From: Bactrocera neohumeralis
Taxonomy: Eukaryota; Arthropoda; Insecta; Diptera; Tephritidae
NCBI RefSeq assembly: GCF_024586455.1
Contig: NC_065921.1
Location: 83,202,163-83,266,162, forward strand
Reading direction: 5' to 3'
Length of the DNA stretch: 64,000 nt
Position numbers and translations under genes: made by a program. Positions within the stretch are counted from its first letter, which is position 1; every line of letters begins with the position of its first letter. The notes under the pieces are model-generated. The model was not told where the DNA came from. It ran no database searches and saw nothing but the letters and a program-made list of their open reading frames with translations. Positions 33,424 through 45,799 of the stretch are shown here, piece by piece.

Positions 33424-33800
33424 AATCGGCCTACTGAGCGTACTGTTCGTAACACCATCACCCATCTTGAGACCAAGCATTCATTATTGGATAATATTCG
33501 ACCGAATAGACCAGGTCCAGCATACAGTGAAGAAAATGAGAGAGAAATGGAGAGTCGATTCGGCGCCTTTTGCAGCAACTCGGACTTACGTCGAGATCTT
33601 AAATTGAAAACATAAAAAAAGCCGCTTGTGCAAAGACTGAAGACGCCGGACCTTCCCAAGCGACATCGCTTCACTCTATGGCCTCAGAAAAAGTTCCAAG
33701 AAGATCCGCCGTTTTCGAGCCAAATTTTGTTCAACGATGGGCCGCTTTCTGGCTCAATGAGTATGTAAATAAGCAAAACTTCCGCATATGGGACCAAAAC
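33424..33800 (+). mobile_element. IS630/Tc1-mariner superfamily transposase fragment
   Basis: Shows NRPTERTVRNTITHLETKHS and LLDNIRPNRPGPAYSEEN, then in other frames LRRDLKLK, TPDLPKRHRFTLWPQKKFQE and FWLNEYVNKQNFRIWDQNG. The residue order matches the family at 56600-57080. The catalytic DEAHF is missing, and at least three frame changes show it is dead. Confidence 0.8.
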
Positions 33801-34234
33801 GGAGTACCTTGGTTGTGTTGGAATGAAGGACTTCCGTTAAACGGGGCCTGCGAGAAGACCCATCAAACGTTAAAGATATCGTCGATAAGGATCTTCTTAA
33901 CCTCATACAATGTCCAGAGCTCAATTGTTGGTATTACACGGACCAAACAAACCTCTTTGAAACGACTCTTATTTTTGGAGCCGTTATGACTGCTTCAAAG
34001 GCCGGTTTTGGTAAATTTGTTGGTATCATATGTTGCCACCCACAAAATGGAGTTCCTAAAGCGATCTCGGAGAGAAATAAAGCGATCTTGCCAAATAACC
34101 TCACTAATATATTATAACCTAAACTGGCAGATAAGTTTAGACTCCGGGCGTTTTTTAGTTCCATTTTCATGAAGTTTTGCTGTGTAAAGTCTTTAAGAAA
34201 GCCCGAAAATCTACCATAGATCATATTTTCATAA

Positions 34235-34740
34235 TACGTTAAGTCCTGGAGAAGACCCTTGACAAACAGATCGACACCCATCCCCTTTCCGTCGACTTTA
34301 AAATCGCTTTCGGAGGCTCTAACAGAAGCTTCCTATTCGAATCCATCTCTAAATTGTGTATGCCTGCGAAACTCATACGACTATGCAGAATAACGTTGAG
34401 CACAACCGTCTGCTCCGACAAGATTTGGAAGGACTTCTTTGAGCCGTTTGATATCAAACTTGGTTTTAGACAGGATGGTTTCCTTTTGTGCGTCGTCTTC
34501 AATATAATTCTACAAACAGTGATATGTGCCGCTAATCTGAACCCGCAGTGGAACTGTCTACACTAAAAGCACATTGCTACAGGGGTACGCAGATGATGTT
34601 GACATCGTAAGCTCTAACAGCAGAAAGGTCAACGCAGCCTTTTCCAGTCTGGAAAAAGAAGCGAAAGTCATTAGTCTGGGAACTCTGGTTATGGCTGGTC
34701 TGGCTCTGGTGTAACCATGGAAGACGATGCTCCAGCGTAA
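34235..34740 (+). mobile_element. RTE-type reverse transcriptase relic
   Basis: The plus strand reads DKQIDTHPLSVDFKIAFGGS, KLCMPAKLIRLCRITLSTTV and FEPFDIKLGFRQDGFLL. After a stop, YADDVDIVSSNSRKVNAAFS follows, with the catalytic YADD at 34586-34597. RQDGF replaces the usual RQGDP. Frameshifts and stops show it is inactive. Confidence 0.85.
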
Positions 34741-34749
34741 AACTTCTTC

Positions 34750-35380
34750 GATTTGAAACAAATGGGTGAACAACAGAAGCAATGGTACCCAAGCCTCCAA
34801 TGGAAGGACCAAGTGCATAGCCACCCGTCTGTTCTTTGAATATTCGACAGACAAGACCTCGCAAATGATAAAGTCAGTGGCGAAGTTTTGTGTTCTCAGC
34901 ACTGACCTGTGTATCAACACTTTCATTTCCTTCAAATGCGACCGTTTCTCGGCGATTTAGTCTTTCAAGCGGTCCAAGAATGCTATGTAATAGTCGCTGT
35001 TGGTGGTCCTTCCTTATTTAAGGTTGTCAATAAAAATTATTCCATGCGCATCCCAAAATACAGGCGCCACAATCTTGTCAGCCGACTGTTGCGTTTTAAC
35101 ACGCCTTGAAACGGGTTCTTGTACAAAAACTCGGGTTTATTATGCTTGAACATCTCCAAACACTGCTCCGAATCATCAACTCGTCGATGTTTTTGGTTAA
35201 AAGTGAACTCGGGCGGTACTCTCGCTTTATCATACCCAAATATTCGTGAATGATATGATGTAGACTTTTCATTGATATCTTTGGAAAGCCTGCTATATCA
35301 AACAACTTCACTTTACGGTCAACCAAAATTACGTTGTGGACTTTATTAATGTTTTCGTCGGCTGCAGGACAGGTTAGCAG
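34750..35380 (-). mobile_element. mariner transposase relic, minus strand
   Basis: The minus strand reads AADENINKVHNVILVDRKVK, LHHIIHEYLGMIKREYRPSS and LLTKNIDELMIRSS. Past a break it reads APVFWDAHGIIFIDNLK, NSDYYIAFLDRLKD and AEKRSHLKEMKVLIH. These are the HTH and the region between the first and second catalytic Asp of a mariner. Several stops are present. It lies between two oppositely oriented RTE pieces. Confidence 0.8.
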
Positions 35381-35610
35381 GTCAGCGATGTTGAGTGACT
35401 TGCAGAGTTTGGTCTTTAGTCGTCGAGAGAGGACTTTACTTTTCAATTGCCGACTCAGTTCGAAGTAGCACCTGTTGCCAAGACCTATTCTGCGTTGGAT
35501 TTTGAGGCTGCCGATGTTGTTGGTGTTAATGCTGGTTCCAAGTTAGACGAAATTATCTACGACTTCGAAGTTATGACTATCAACAGTGACGTTGAAGGTC
35601 AGGGCTAACT
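35381..35610 (-). mobile_element. RTE-type LINE fragment, minus strand
   Basis: The minus strand reads HNFEVVDNFV, stop, LGTSINTNNIGSLKIQRRIG, LGNRCYFELSRQLKSKVLSR and RLKTKLCKSL. This segment normally follows the YADD domain in RTE ORFs. It is in opposite orientation to the RT piece at 34235-34740. Confidence 0.8.
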
Positions 35611-37165
35611 AAAAATCATACGGATTCGCCATCTCTATATCAGGCCGGTGACTTCTCGATTGATATTCTTCTTCTTCTTGGTTACGATTGCCACTGACAT
35701 GTTGAAATTCGCATTAATACTTCAACTGTCAAAAGGAACCTTTGCTGTCAGCAAATTTATTGCGCTTCATTAGCAATTTAAATATGCAAGAAAAACGGAG
35801 CGTCGAGCATGGTCAACTTTAAAGCACACACACACACACATGTGTGTACACGTTGCAAGTTCAACAAAGATTAAATGGGCCAAAGCATACATGTTAGTAT
35901 GCCAAATGAGCTGAAAAGTATGCAATAAAAGCTGGAAGAACTTAATGACAATGAAAACAACAAAGCGTCTGAAGGCCACGACAGCCCTTGCAAGCACAAT
36001 TACACGCACATATATGAGTGATTGAGTGTGTGTGTGTGATACTGTAAATGCACCTACTGCCAATATTGTTGATTGCTTATGTGTGTGTGTGTGTGTGCTT
36101 GTGCGTTGGTGTGTATTGCTGCGCTTCAAAATGTTTATTTATTTCGCTACAACTGCAAATAATGACATCATGAAATGCTTTTTTATTGTTTTTGTTGTTA
36201 CACATATTGAAATATTCACGTAGGAATCGAAACAGCCGTCGCCGCTTGGCGCGCTGACACCCCAAAAGCTGGGCGGAATTTGCATTAGCAAACGGCAAGG
36301 GGGCGGTGACCGTTGGTGGCACGCTGGGCATGGTGGCTGGCGTGGGCACTGAGTGGCAAGTTGCGTATAATTCATAACTTTTTGCAATTTATTCGCAGTG
36401 AAAGTTTAATTTGTTAGCAAGTAAGTAAGTAATAGTGAGTATAATTGCCGCTCATTGTGTGGGTGTAAGCGAAAGTGAGTTGTGTGTGTGTAAGCCAAAG
36501 TATATTGTGTTTGTACAGGGTGTGCGCGGAAGTGCGCGACAGGCAATGGCAAATTGGCGTGAACTGATTGTGAAAATTGCAAGGATTTGTGGCATGAGTG
36601 GGAAAGTCGACGAAAAATTGTTGGGAAAAGTTGCTCAATTTGCCATTTGGCGCTGCGAATACCGTTAGTTGGCAAGTAAGTTTTGCGTTAGGTGTAATTT
36701 CGTAGCAAACGCTTTTTATGCTGCACGCAAATGTTAAGAATTTTAATTTTGCATTAATGGCAGGCACTTATGTAACAGATTGTATCGACAAATTGTTGCA
36801 GTTTTTGAATTTGCAAAAGTTTGGCCAAAGGTTTTGACGCACGCCATGGGCTATTTTAGGTTATGTGTGTGTGCAAAATGTTTGTGTATGAATATAACCT
36901 CACAAATTAATTTTTTTCCGAAAATCAGTACTCATGAAGCCTTTAAATATTAAAAAACAGGTTTAAAATTGCGACTGAGAAATTTTTTTTTTTGGAAATT
37001 TAACATGCTGAAACACAATTTTTGAATTTTTCTAAATTTTCTGAAACAATTTCTTTTTTAATTTCTATAAATTTTTTTATAAAAAATTAAAAAAGAACGT
37101 TCTTCAATATTTGATTATTTTTATACCTTGCGTTTACTTATTAAAACTTCAAATTTAGCAACATA
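35611..37165. other. Non-coding with (TG)n/(CA)n
   Basis: (CA)n at 35826-35840 and (TG)n at 36023-36038 and 36079-36097. Unique-looking, more GC-rich sequence covers 36220-36680. Open frames on both strands overlap and none has domain support. It could be regulatory. Confidence 0.35.
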
Positions 37166-37169
37166 ACGG

Positions 37170-37870
37170 ACAGCGTTGATGGTAAACTGGTTGAGAATTG
37201 GTCTCAAAATGAATGAAATCGATCTATATCCTCCTCTGATGGCCATAATTTGAGTCAAGTGACTTTCGTTTAATAATAAATATGAAATGATTTATTATAA
37301 AGCGGTTGAGAATTGGTCCCAAAATGAATGAAATCGATCTATATCGTCTCCTGAATGTTTTACAAGGAGTTTAGTGATTTTCATTTGATTAAAAAAATAT
37401 TTGATCGATAATGAAGTGGTTGAAAATTAGTTAAAAAATTAGTAAAATTTGTCAATACCGTCCCTTGACTACAAGCAGTTTGCTGAATTTTATTTGATAA
37501 ACAAATTATTTGATTGATAATAAATTGGATGAGAATTAGTACCAAAATGAATTAAATCGATTAATATCACACCTGACTGCTATACAAAGAGATTACTGAT
37601 TTTGATTTCATAAAAAAAACATTTCATTTATAATAAAGTGGTTGAGAATTCATCACAAAATGAATGACATAGATCCATATCGTCTCCTGACTGCTATAAA
37701 TGGAGTTCCCTCGATTTCATTTGATGAAAAAATTATTTGAATGATAATGAAGTGGTTGAGAATTGGTTTCAAAAGGAATGAAGTCGACCCATATCGTCTC
37801 CTGGCGGCGAATTTAGTGATTTTAAAATGATATTAAAGTGGTTGAGAATTAGTTTAATGGGTTTACTTAT
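37170..37870. repeat. ~113-bp tandem repeat, about six copies
   Basis: Units are marked by aagtggttgagaattggt, caaaatgaatgaaatcgat and atatcgtctcctga. Copies start near 37188, 37304, 37418, 37527, 37640, 37753 and a short one near 37838. Confidence 0.85.
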
Positions 37871-37959
37871 TTCTACCTACTCGGTTCTAGAGTCTACTGT
37901 CAGTGAAAAAGGGTTAATGTGTAAAAAAAATCGGAACTCGGACTTTTATTTGATCAGCA

Positions 37960-38830
37960 AAAGAGCTTTAAAGCTGCTCGTGTTATAAAATATCGATAAT
38001 TGATCGGTTTTCGGATGGTGTTTTTATAAATTTCTACTTTTTGTAAGTCAGATTTTTTTTTTAATTTTTTGATCTATGTGCAACTCTAACCTATAAGTAT
38101 ACGCAAAAAAGTGCGGAAACCGAAGGAGCCTTAAAGTTTTATAAGCTTCTAGTGTTGTAAGAGATCCATAATCGAACGGTTTTTGGATCGTATTTTTTAC
38201 TATAAAATCTTACAATTTTGCTGACTAAGATTTCTTGAACAGATTTTATGATCTCTGAACAACTCTAACCTACAATTTTCCACTTAATAGTTTATATTAC
38301 AAATTCTCGAGCATTTATAACCTTAAAAACTCGACAGACCCCTTTATAAGCTTCGAGTGTTATATGAGATCTATAATCGAACGATTTTCGAATCGTGTTC
38401 CGTACAATAAAATTATACTCTTTTGTTGAATAAGATTTTTTGTTCAGATTTTAGAGATCCTACTTTATGAAATTTCGGCACTCATCGCAAAATTTAAAGA
38501 CTGTTATCTAAAAAACTCTAGAGATCTATAATCGAACAAATTTCGAATCGTTTTCCAATCATAATACTCTACTCCTTTGCTGACTAAGATTTTTTTCCCC
38601 GATTTTATGGTCTATGAACTTTATCTTTTTAAAATTCATAGACATTCCTTTATAAGCTCGTAGTGTTATAAGAGATCGATAATCGCAAGGTTTTCAGATC
38701 GTTCTTTTATCATAAAATTCTATTTTTTTGCTGACTAAGATTTTTAAGATTTTATGATCTTTGAAGTCTAACCTAAAACCACGTAGCTGCTTACATTAAA
38801 ATTTCTCGAGTATTTATTACCTTTTAAAAA
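37960..38830. repeat. Second tandem repeat block, ~145-200-bp units
   Basis: Units carry gtgttataagagatc, ataatcgaacggtttt, ttgctgactaagatttt and gaacaactctaaccta. Copies start near 37978, 38151, 38356, 38518 and 38660. It is unrelated to the block just before it. Confidence 0.8.
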
Positions 38831-38839
38831 TTCCGAGAG

Positions 38840-40100
38840 ATGGCTCGAATATACCTCAATCGAACAGACATACATCCTTCAAATATTAATACATTCTTTT
38901 CCAATTCTTGCATGCCCCATTTCGATAGTTTCCATCAGCCATTTGTACCTCCCAGTGACAGTTGTCAATCAATGTTTCTAGCATTTTTCGATTTTGCTTC
39001 TTGTACTACCTACCTATGAGTCTCATCTCTTCAAATCTAATGGTAAAAATACTTTCTTACTATATAATTATATGCCTGTACGGGTCTACATACCTTTCAA
39101 CATACAATTCTACATACATACTCGTGTCTTTGCTACAAGTACCCCCGTATACTCATTACCATATATTCGAAATCGTCACCAAACTAGTAAAAATAGGCAT
39201 AAATAATATAACAATAAATAAAGTGCCGCTCAGAAAAAATAGCTCAACGCCACCATTAGACCTGCATGGCAGTATGTCAGTTCTTGGAAACATTGACAGC
39301 GCATCGTGTCGCGTCGCGTCGCGCGCCATTTGGTAACTGTCATTTCAGACATCGTAAATTTACGCGGTCATTACGGCGCGCAGCCACGCAGTCAATATGT
39401 TTTCGCTCATCATTGCCACCAAATTGCCCACTTACATGCCGGAGTATGTGTGGGTGGATGTTTTTTTTTTCTTCTTTTTTATTGTTTGTGTATGTGTGTT
39501 AAGGTAAATGAAAAAGTATTTTGTTCGGAAGGCTTCTAATGAATGCTCACAGTGCTCGCATGATAAAATATTTATTATCCACTAAGCACATGGGGACATG
39601 TGACGCACGAAATCATTTAATTTACATACTCATATCTGGAATAACTGTAAATATGTTAGTACATAACGAAATCCCAAAGCGAACTCGTTGACAAAAAATG
39701 CTTTTAAATTAATTTCATGTTCACTTGTATTTCCGTAAAGTATATACTTATGTATGTGGAGGATATTTATATAGTAACGTCACTTGTCATGTGGTTTCAA
39801 ATAAAGTCGCCTCTCTGAGTTCAAAGTAAAAATAAAATTAAAATTACTTTTGTAAGTTTCTAGGCGAAGTGGCTATTTATAACAATATTTCGCTTATAAA
39901 AATAGTCCCAAATGAGTAGTAAAAATAACGGGTCATTATAGCCACGAAGTTCATTACTTTATATTAATTTGAATAGAAGTACACGAGTAAATTAATAATA
40001 CTAAAATTTTCAACTATTATAAATTCTCTTTATTGTTAACTGTCTCAAGGATCCTAAATATGATACTGACATATGTATATATACATATATACAAGTATAT
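38840..40100. other. Non-coding, nothing recognised
   Basis: Unique-looking sequence with a short GC-rich patch (39300-39320, gtcgcgtcgcgtcgcgc). Frames at 38962-39539 have no recognisable domain. Confidence 0.35.
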
Positions 40101-40214
40101 GAGAAGCTTTCGTCAGTTTAAGGCTGAAGTTTCTCGGTTACTTTTTACGAATCCGGCGAATTGGCTGGTATTGATATTACCTGCCTCAAAAATTTTATGG
40201 CAGGCTCAAGGTCA

Positions 40215-40310
40215 ACATAATCGGCCTACAGAGCATACTATTCGCAACACATTCGCCCATCTTGAGACCCAAAATTCATTATTGGACCGGATAGACCACG
40301 TTTAGCACCA
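40215..40310 (+). mobile_element. IS630/Tc1-mariner superfamily N-terminal scrap
   Basis: Reads NRPTEHTIRNTFAHLETQNS and LLDRIDHV before a stop, matching the N-terminal part of the fragment at 33424. Confidence 0.7.
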
Positions 40311-40481
40311 GTGAGGAAAATATGTATAGTAGCCGTAGCTGAGAGTGTACACAAAGACTGTGGACTGTCGAGTTTTTGTGTTGTTTCTTTGAAAAAGTAG
40401 GGAATATGGAAATGGATCACTCTTTATATAGCATGTTTAGACATTACTATGTGTCTTCTATCCTAAAGTCCTAACATTAGA

Positions 40482-41357
40482 TAATCAAAAAAGTCTTTTC
40501 GTTGAAATTCTAGATAAGATTAACCAGGACCGTAACATACTATAAGCAGCCATAACATCGCTAAGGAACTTAACATTCATCATGAAACGGCTGTCTACAA
40601 AAAGAAGCTCGATGCTTGGGTACCACATGAATTGTTTGTGAAAAATTTAATGGACCGATGAACATTTGCGATTTTTTGCTGAAACGAAATGATATCGAAC
40701 CATTTCTGAAGCGAATGGTAACAGGAGACGAAAAGTGGATCAAATACGACAATAATGTGCGAAAAAGATCATGGTCCAAGCGTGGTGAAGCTCAATAAAT
40801 GATCGCAAATCCAAGATTGACGCCTCGAAAGGTTATGCTGAGTGTTTGGTGGGATTGAAAAGCAATCATCCACTATGAGCTGCGCCAGCCTGGTCAAACG
40901 ATATTTTACTGCCAACAACTAATGAGATTGAAGCAAGCAATCGAAAAAAACTGCCAGAACTGATCAACAGAAAGGGCGTTGTCTTCCATCACGACAACGC
41001 TAGACCACACATATCTTTGATCACTCGGTAAAAACTGGAAGAGCTTGGCTGGGAAGTTTTGATGCATCCACCATATAGCCCTGACATTGCACCATCGGAC
41101 TACCACTTGTTTTCGTCAATGCAGAACTCCCTTAATGCAGTAAAGTTGGCTTCAAGAGAAGTTTTTGACATTTACTTGTCGCAGTTTTTCGCCGAGAAGC
41201 CAAAAAAGTTTTACATCGATGGAATTATGTCTCTAGCGAAAAAATAACAAAAAGTGGTCGACCAAAATGATACATATTTGGTTCATTAAAGTTCATTATT
41301 AATATAAAAAAAATATGTTGAATTTTGATTCGAAATACGAAAAGACTTTTTCGACTA
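40482..41357 (+). mobile_element. mariner with both terminal inverted repeats, 5' deleted
   Basis: The 5' end aaaaaagtcttttcg and the 3' end cgaaaagactttttcga are inverted copies, so both termini survive. In between, the transposase runs from LNIHHET through VPHELFVKNLMDR, GDEKWIKYDNNVRKRSWSKR, VVFHHDNARPH-type sequence and HPPYSPDIAPSDYHLFSSMQ to the stop at about 41245. All three DD34D Asp regions are visible, broken by several stops and frameshifts. At about 876 bp it is shorter than the usual 1.3 kb because the N-terminal third is missing. Confidence 0.9.
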
Positions 41358-41359
41358 CA

Positions 41360-42415
41360 CAATAGATTTTCTAGACATTATTCGTACTGAGTCTATTTCG
41401 TTAATATATCATGCTCGTGCTGCAAAATAAAAGTCGTTTGAAGTGGTTTTTAAGTTCCTGGTTCTTGGCCTTTTTTTCTTACAACTTGAGATTTCTGAAT
41501 CCCTCGATAGAACTTTGAAGAACATTGAAATGGTTACAGCCAAGGCATTACTGAGCTCCATAGTGATGAAGTTTGATGAGAAATATAAATATTTTAAACT
41601 ATTCATATAATAGAAGATATATCATACCTGATATTTTTTGAATTCGGTTGTTTAGTACGACGAGTTCTTTCATTGAAAAATAATACCATTATAAAACCGA
41701 TAAATGGCTGATTATGGATAGATAAGTTCGTGTAGAGTTAGTTAGTGTATAGATTTGTAGGTTATGCTGTTGCTGTCACATTAAAAAGGATTTGATAAAC
41801 GGTTTTGCAGGAATCTACTTTGGTGGTACGCCTATAACACACATAACCCTTTAATTTCGCTTAGAACAAATGAGGTTCGAAAAAACTAAGAGTCATCTGT
41901 AGAGATTTTTATAAATAAACAAATGAATATGCCAAGGAAAGGATACTGAAGTTCATTAAGTCATTGTGGAAAAGTTTAGCCACACTTTTTGGAACAATAT
42001 TTTTTTCCTTAATCCTTCGCTAATAAATCGAGAGCTTGCCACCACAGGAGTGATTCCCCTTAAGCAAATGACTCACAATAAACCTCTTTCTCGTCAAAAA
42101 AATTCTTATGTGATATTTATGCCATAATGAATGATTTTTATATGACAATTATTAGCGCTTCGCCACCCATTAATTAACGGTAATTTATTAAACGTGCAGT
42201 ACACCTCGTGGTGTATACAAATACACACACATACACATAACGAAAAGGGAATTTGTACTCGCACATATTTTGCATAATCTTGGAGGGGGTTATGGGGTGA
42301 TGGCGCCTGTTGTTTGACGACAATTTAGGTGTCATTAAGCCGAAATAATATGTTTGATGGCCAACGCCTTTTACAGCGGTTTCACATGAAATTTATTGTA
42401 TGCATATATATGTAT
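41360..42415. other. Non-coding, nothing recognised
   Basis: Mixed AT-rich sequence with a short CACATACACA stretch near 42225. No gene or element recognised. Confidence 0.35.
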
Positions 42416-42418
42416 ATA

Positions 42419-42784
42419 TTAGGGTGGGTCAAAAGCCGCATTATTTTTTACTTTATTTTCTGAAAATTGGCTGGTTGACAGCTCAAAAAGATTTACTCAA
42501 GCATTAGCTCTTTGTATTAAAACTTTTGAGTGTTGAGGTTTCTGAGAAAATCGTATGACACCATTTTGCAGAACATTTAATTTAATGAGATATTTTTTGG
42601 AAATATTGTAGACGGAGATATCAATGTTTCATTCCAGTAATAAGGAAAAAACAGAGAACTGAAAAGTTTAAGACCTTTCTATTGATATAAAGATCTCATA
42701 CTTGGAGAAAATCTTGTTGAGATAACTACCAAAAAAATTCTCAGATTATAAAGCGAAAAAAATAATTTTTTCGACTCACCCTAA
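42419..42784. mobile_element. MITE with TTAGGGTGRGTC ends
   Basis: Left end ttagggtgggtc and right end gactcaccctaa are inverted copies about 365 bp apart. Both are flanked by TATA, consistent with a TA target duplication and a Tc1/mariner-type origin. No coding sequence inside. Confidence 0.75.
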
Positions 42785-43149
42785 TATATGTATATGTATG
42801 TATGTATATAGTATGTACTTGTATATAAATATGCCAAAACAGAATTTACATAATTTATATTGGGAACTCTGGGAGTTGCAATAAATAGAGCAACGAGCAT
42901 ATGCCGCTGAGGCTAGTAATCTGTTATACGAAGTTGTTTATATAAGACCTTACACAATGGAGTTGTAATTAACGGCGAAAACACGCAATTTGTCTGTCAT
43001 TGTTCCAGACTAAAAAAAAAGAAAAGACAATATATACATATGTATTCGAAACAAAGTATTTGTTACTCTCCTAACGAACTTATTGAGCGCAGGAGGGTTT
43101 TTACTCTGACTCCTTGGCTACCATAAACCACTTACAGATGAAGAACCTT

Positions 43150-43330
43150 TGTTCTGAAGAGAGATAGTTCAAGAGTCGATACTTCGAAGTGTGTAAGTTG
43201 TTACAGCTCCTGTTCGTGATGTCGATGGCGGCTTAAAAATCGAGGAGGCGGTGGTGTGTGTCGACCTTCTTTTAAGGAATTTTTTCCAAGAATTGGCGAA
43301 TGGTGGAAATTTGTTCCGTGGCGGATAGTA
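43150..43330 (-). mobile_element. RTE-type RT scrap
   Basis: The minus strand reads EQISTIRQFLEKIP then KKVDTHHRLLDF, stop, AAIDITNRSC. This is the ILEKT...DTHHLFVDFKAAFD block of RTE reverse transcriptase. Very short and with stops. Confidence 0.6.
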
Positions 43331-43979
43331 AAATTTATATCTTGAACATATTCTGACTGTTAAAACATTTAACTGTTTTTTGATATTTTTGCGAGGAGCT
43401 GGCATACAACAAAATTAAGTTTTGGTTTCTTGTAGTAGCAACGGTATTTCCATAAGAAAGAGGTTAGATATACGAATCAAATTTCACATGTAGTCACTAT
43501 CTAACTTTCGAGAAGTGAAATTCCTTTATAAAATTCCTTAATTCCTTTTCATTGCGCAATCGTTTTGTGGTGAAGCCCACTTTTACTTTTTTGTTCTTGC
43601 TCCAATTGCGGCACTGCAGTGGCGCCAACAATTTCCACACGTTTTGAATAAATTCCAAAACACAGCGTTTAGTCTAAATACATAAGCAGCAAATTGTGAA
43701 ATACAAAAGCGATTATGAAATTGGCACTTGTGCGCTAAATGACTAATGAGCACACATACACACACACAAACGCATACACGTACCTAAATATATTTTAATT
43801 CCTTTAATAACATACACTTAGGTTGATGCTGAAATTTGTATGAAAGCCAATAGAACATGCTCACATACATACAAATATTTTGTTGTGTGTGTTAAGTAAA
43901 AGTCCCTGTAGGAAAATCTTAAGATTGAAGTTTGAGTGGTGGTACGGAGGGTTCTTTTGAAGCCCTGTAAAATCGTTTT

Positions 43980-45200
43980 GATTCTAACAGAATTAATAAA
44001 AAATGTTTTTAAAATTATTTAAAAGATAAAAAAATATAATTTTGTTTTAACTCACATTTTTTTTTGACTTTTATATTAACAAAAATTTATATCCCAAATT
44101 TCATTGTAAAATTTATTTATTTTTAAATTTTTCCACCTGCTGAAAATTCTATAAAATTGTCAAAATTTCAAAAAGGCTTTAAAAGTTAGTTTCGTTCTAA
44201 ATCACATTTTTTATTTTCTAATAGTTTTTTTTAGTTTTTACCTTTTTATAAAATAGAAGTTATAAAATAATTTATAAAAATTAGACACTATTTAGGTTTT
44301 AAAACACATATATTTTAAATATTTTTTTTTTGATCCACTGGAAATTCTATAAAATATGTAAAAGCTCTAATAATTAAAAAAAATAAAAATATTTTTTTTA
44401 ATAAATTTTTTTTTTTTAATTTATAGAATTTTCAACCAGTCAAAAAGTAAAAAAAACAATTATTAAAAATATTAATTAAAAAAAATAAAATATGAGAGTT
44501 ACGGGAAAAATATTTTTCATTTTGAAAAAATATTTTTTTTAACTTACACATTTTTTTATTAAAAAATAAATTTAATTTGTTACATTTTTAAAGTATTTTT
44601 TCAAAATGAAAAATTTTCCCCGTAAATCTCATATTTTATTTTTTTTAATTAATAATTTTGATATTTCTTTTTTACTTTTTGACTGGTTGAAAATTCTATA
44701 AAGTGATAAAATACTAAAAATAAAAAAAAAAATGAACTCGCACATATTTTTTTTTAATTTTTATTTTTTTTTTAATTTTTAAATATTTTTTTGACCTTTT
44801 AAAATTTTTTTAAGTAATATCAAAGTTCTAAGATAATAAAAATAAATAAATAATAGTTTTGTTTAAACTCACATATTTTATTTATTTTTTATAAAAAGAT
44901 ATTATTTGTTTTTGGCCCAATGAAAATTCTATAAAATATCTTAAAAATCTATGAAATGTATAAAAAAATTATGTGCTAGTTAAATAATTAATTTGAAAAT
45001 TCTTTAAAAAAGTAAATTATGTTCTGTTATTGCATTTTTAATTTTTTTTATTTTTATTATTTTTGAAATAATTAACTTAACGCTCATATTTTTTTTGTTA
45101 TGTAAAAAAATTTCATTTAATATTTTAAATTGTAATTTATAGAAATTTTTAAATTTTTTTGGAACTGCTGAAAATTTTGAAAAATATGACAAAGTTCTAG
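43980..45200. repeat. AT-rich repeat region with long hairpin
   Basis: Units of roughly 200 bp are marked by ctgctgaaaattctataaaa-type words at about 44139, 44336, 44682, 44918 and 45165. One unit is inverted and forms the long hairpin at 44422-44700. No gene. Confidence 0.75.
44422..44700. repeat. Long inverted repeat (about 110-bp arms)
   Basis: Arms 44422-44532 and 44593-44700 match at roughly 90% as inverted copies. The outer ends tatagaattttcaaccagtc and gactggttgaaaattctata pair exactly. The loop is about 60 bp. Confidence 0.9.
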
Positions 45201-45799
45201 AATAATACAAAAAATATTTTTGCTCTATTAGTAGCTCTCCCCACGGACTCCATTCACTCCAATGGGTATTTGTTGTTTCTATATAAGCAAATCCTACTAT
45301 TGTGTATACTTACACACATCCTTTATACATACCAACACACAAACACATTCACATATATAGGTGTATAAGACTAAATGCATATGAATGCCCTTCTTTTGGA
45401 ATGTTGCCATCGTTTGTGGCTTTGAATATTTATACTTCACTGCAATTCTATCTATAACCATACATAAATATGTATTTGTATAATTCTTTTGTTGTTCAAG
45501 GAAGTTAACAATTGCTTGTTGCCAACAAGAGTTAGGCTTTTACAATATTTCTTTGTCACGTGTTGGCATTGTAACGTGTTAAAGTGGTTATTTATCTGTA
45601 TACAACCTCGATTAGTTTCACATATTTATACTTGTGCTTTCCATATACGGTATAGTAATACGATTATATATCTACAGCAAGCAGAATTTATAAGTAAAAT
45701 ATTACAATAACAGTTTTATCTATTATGCTATACTATAACTTTCACGGAAGCCTAATATCGAAGAGAGGGCAAGGAAGGCACGATTGCCTCGTACTGCTG

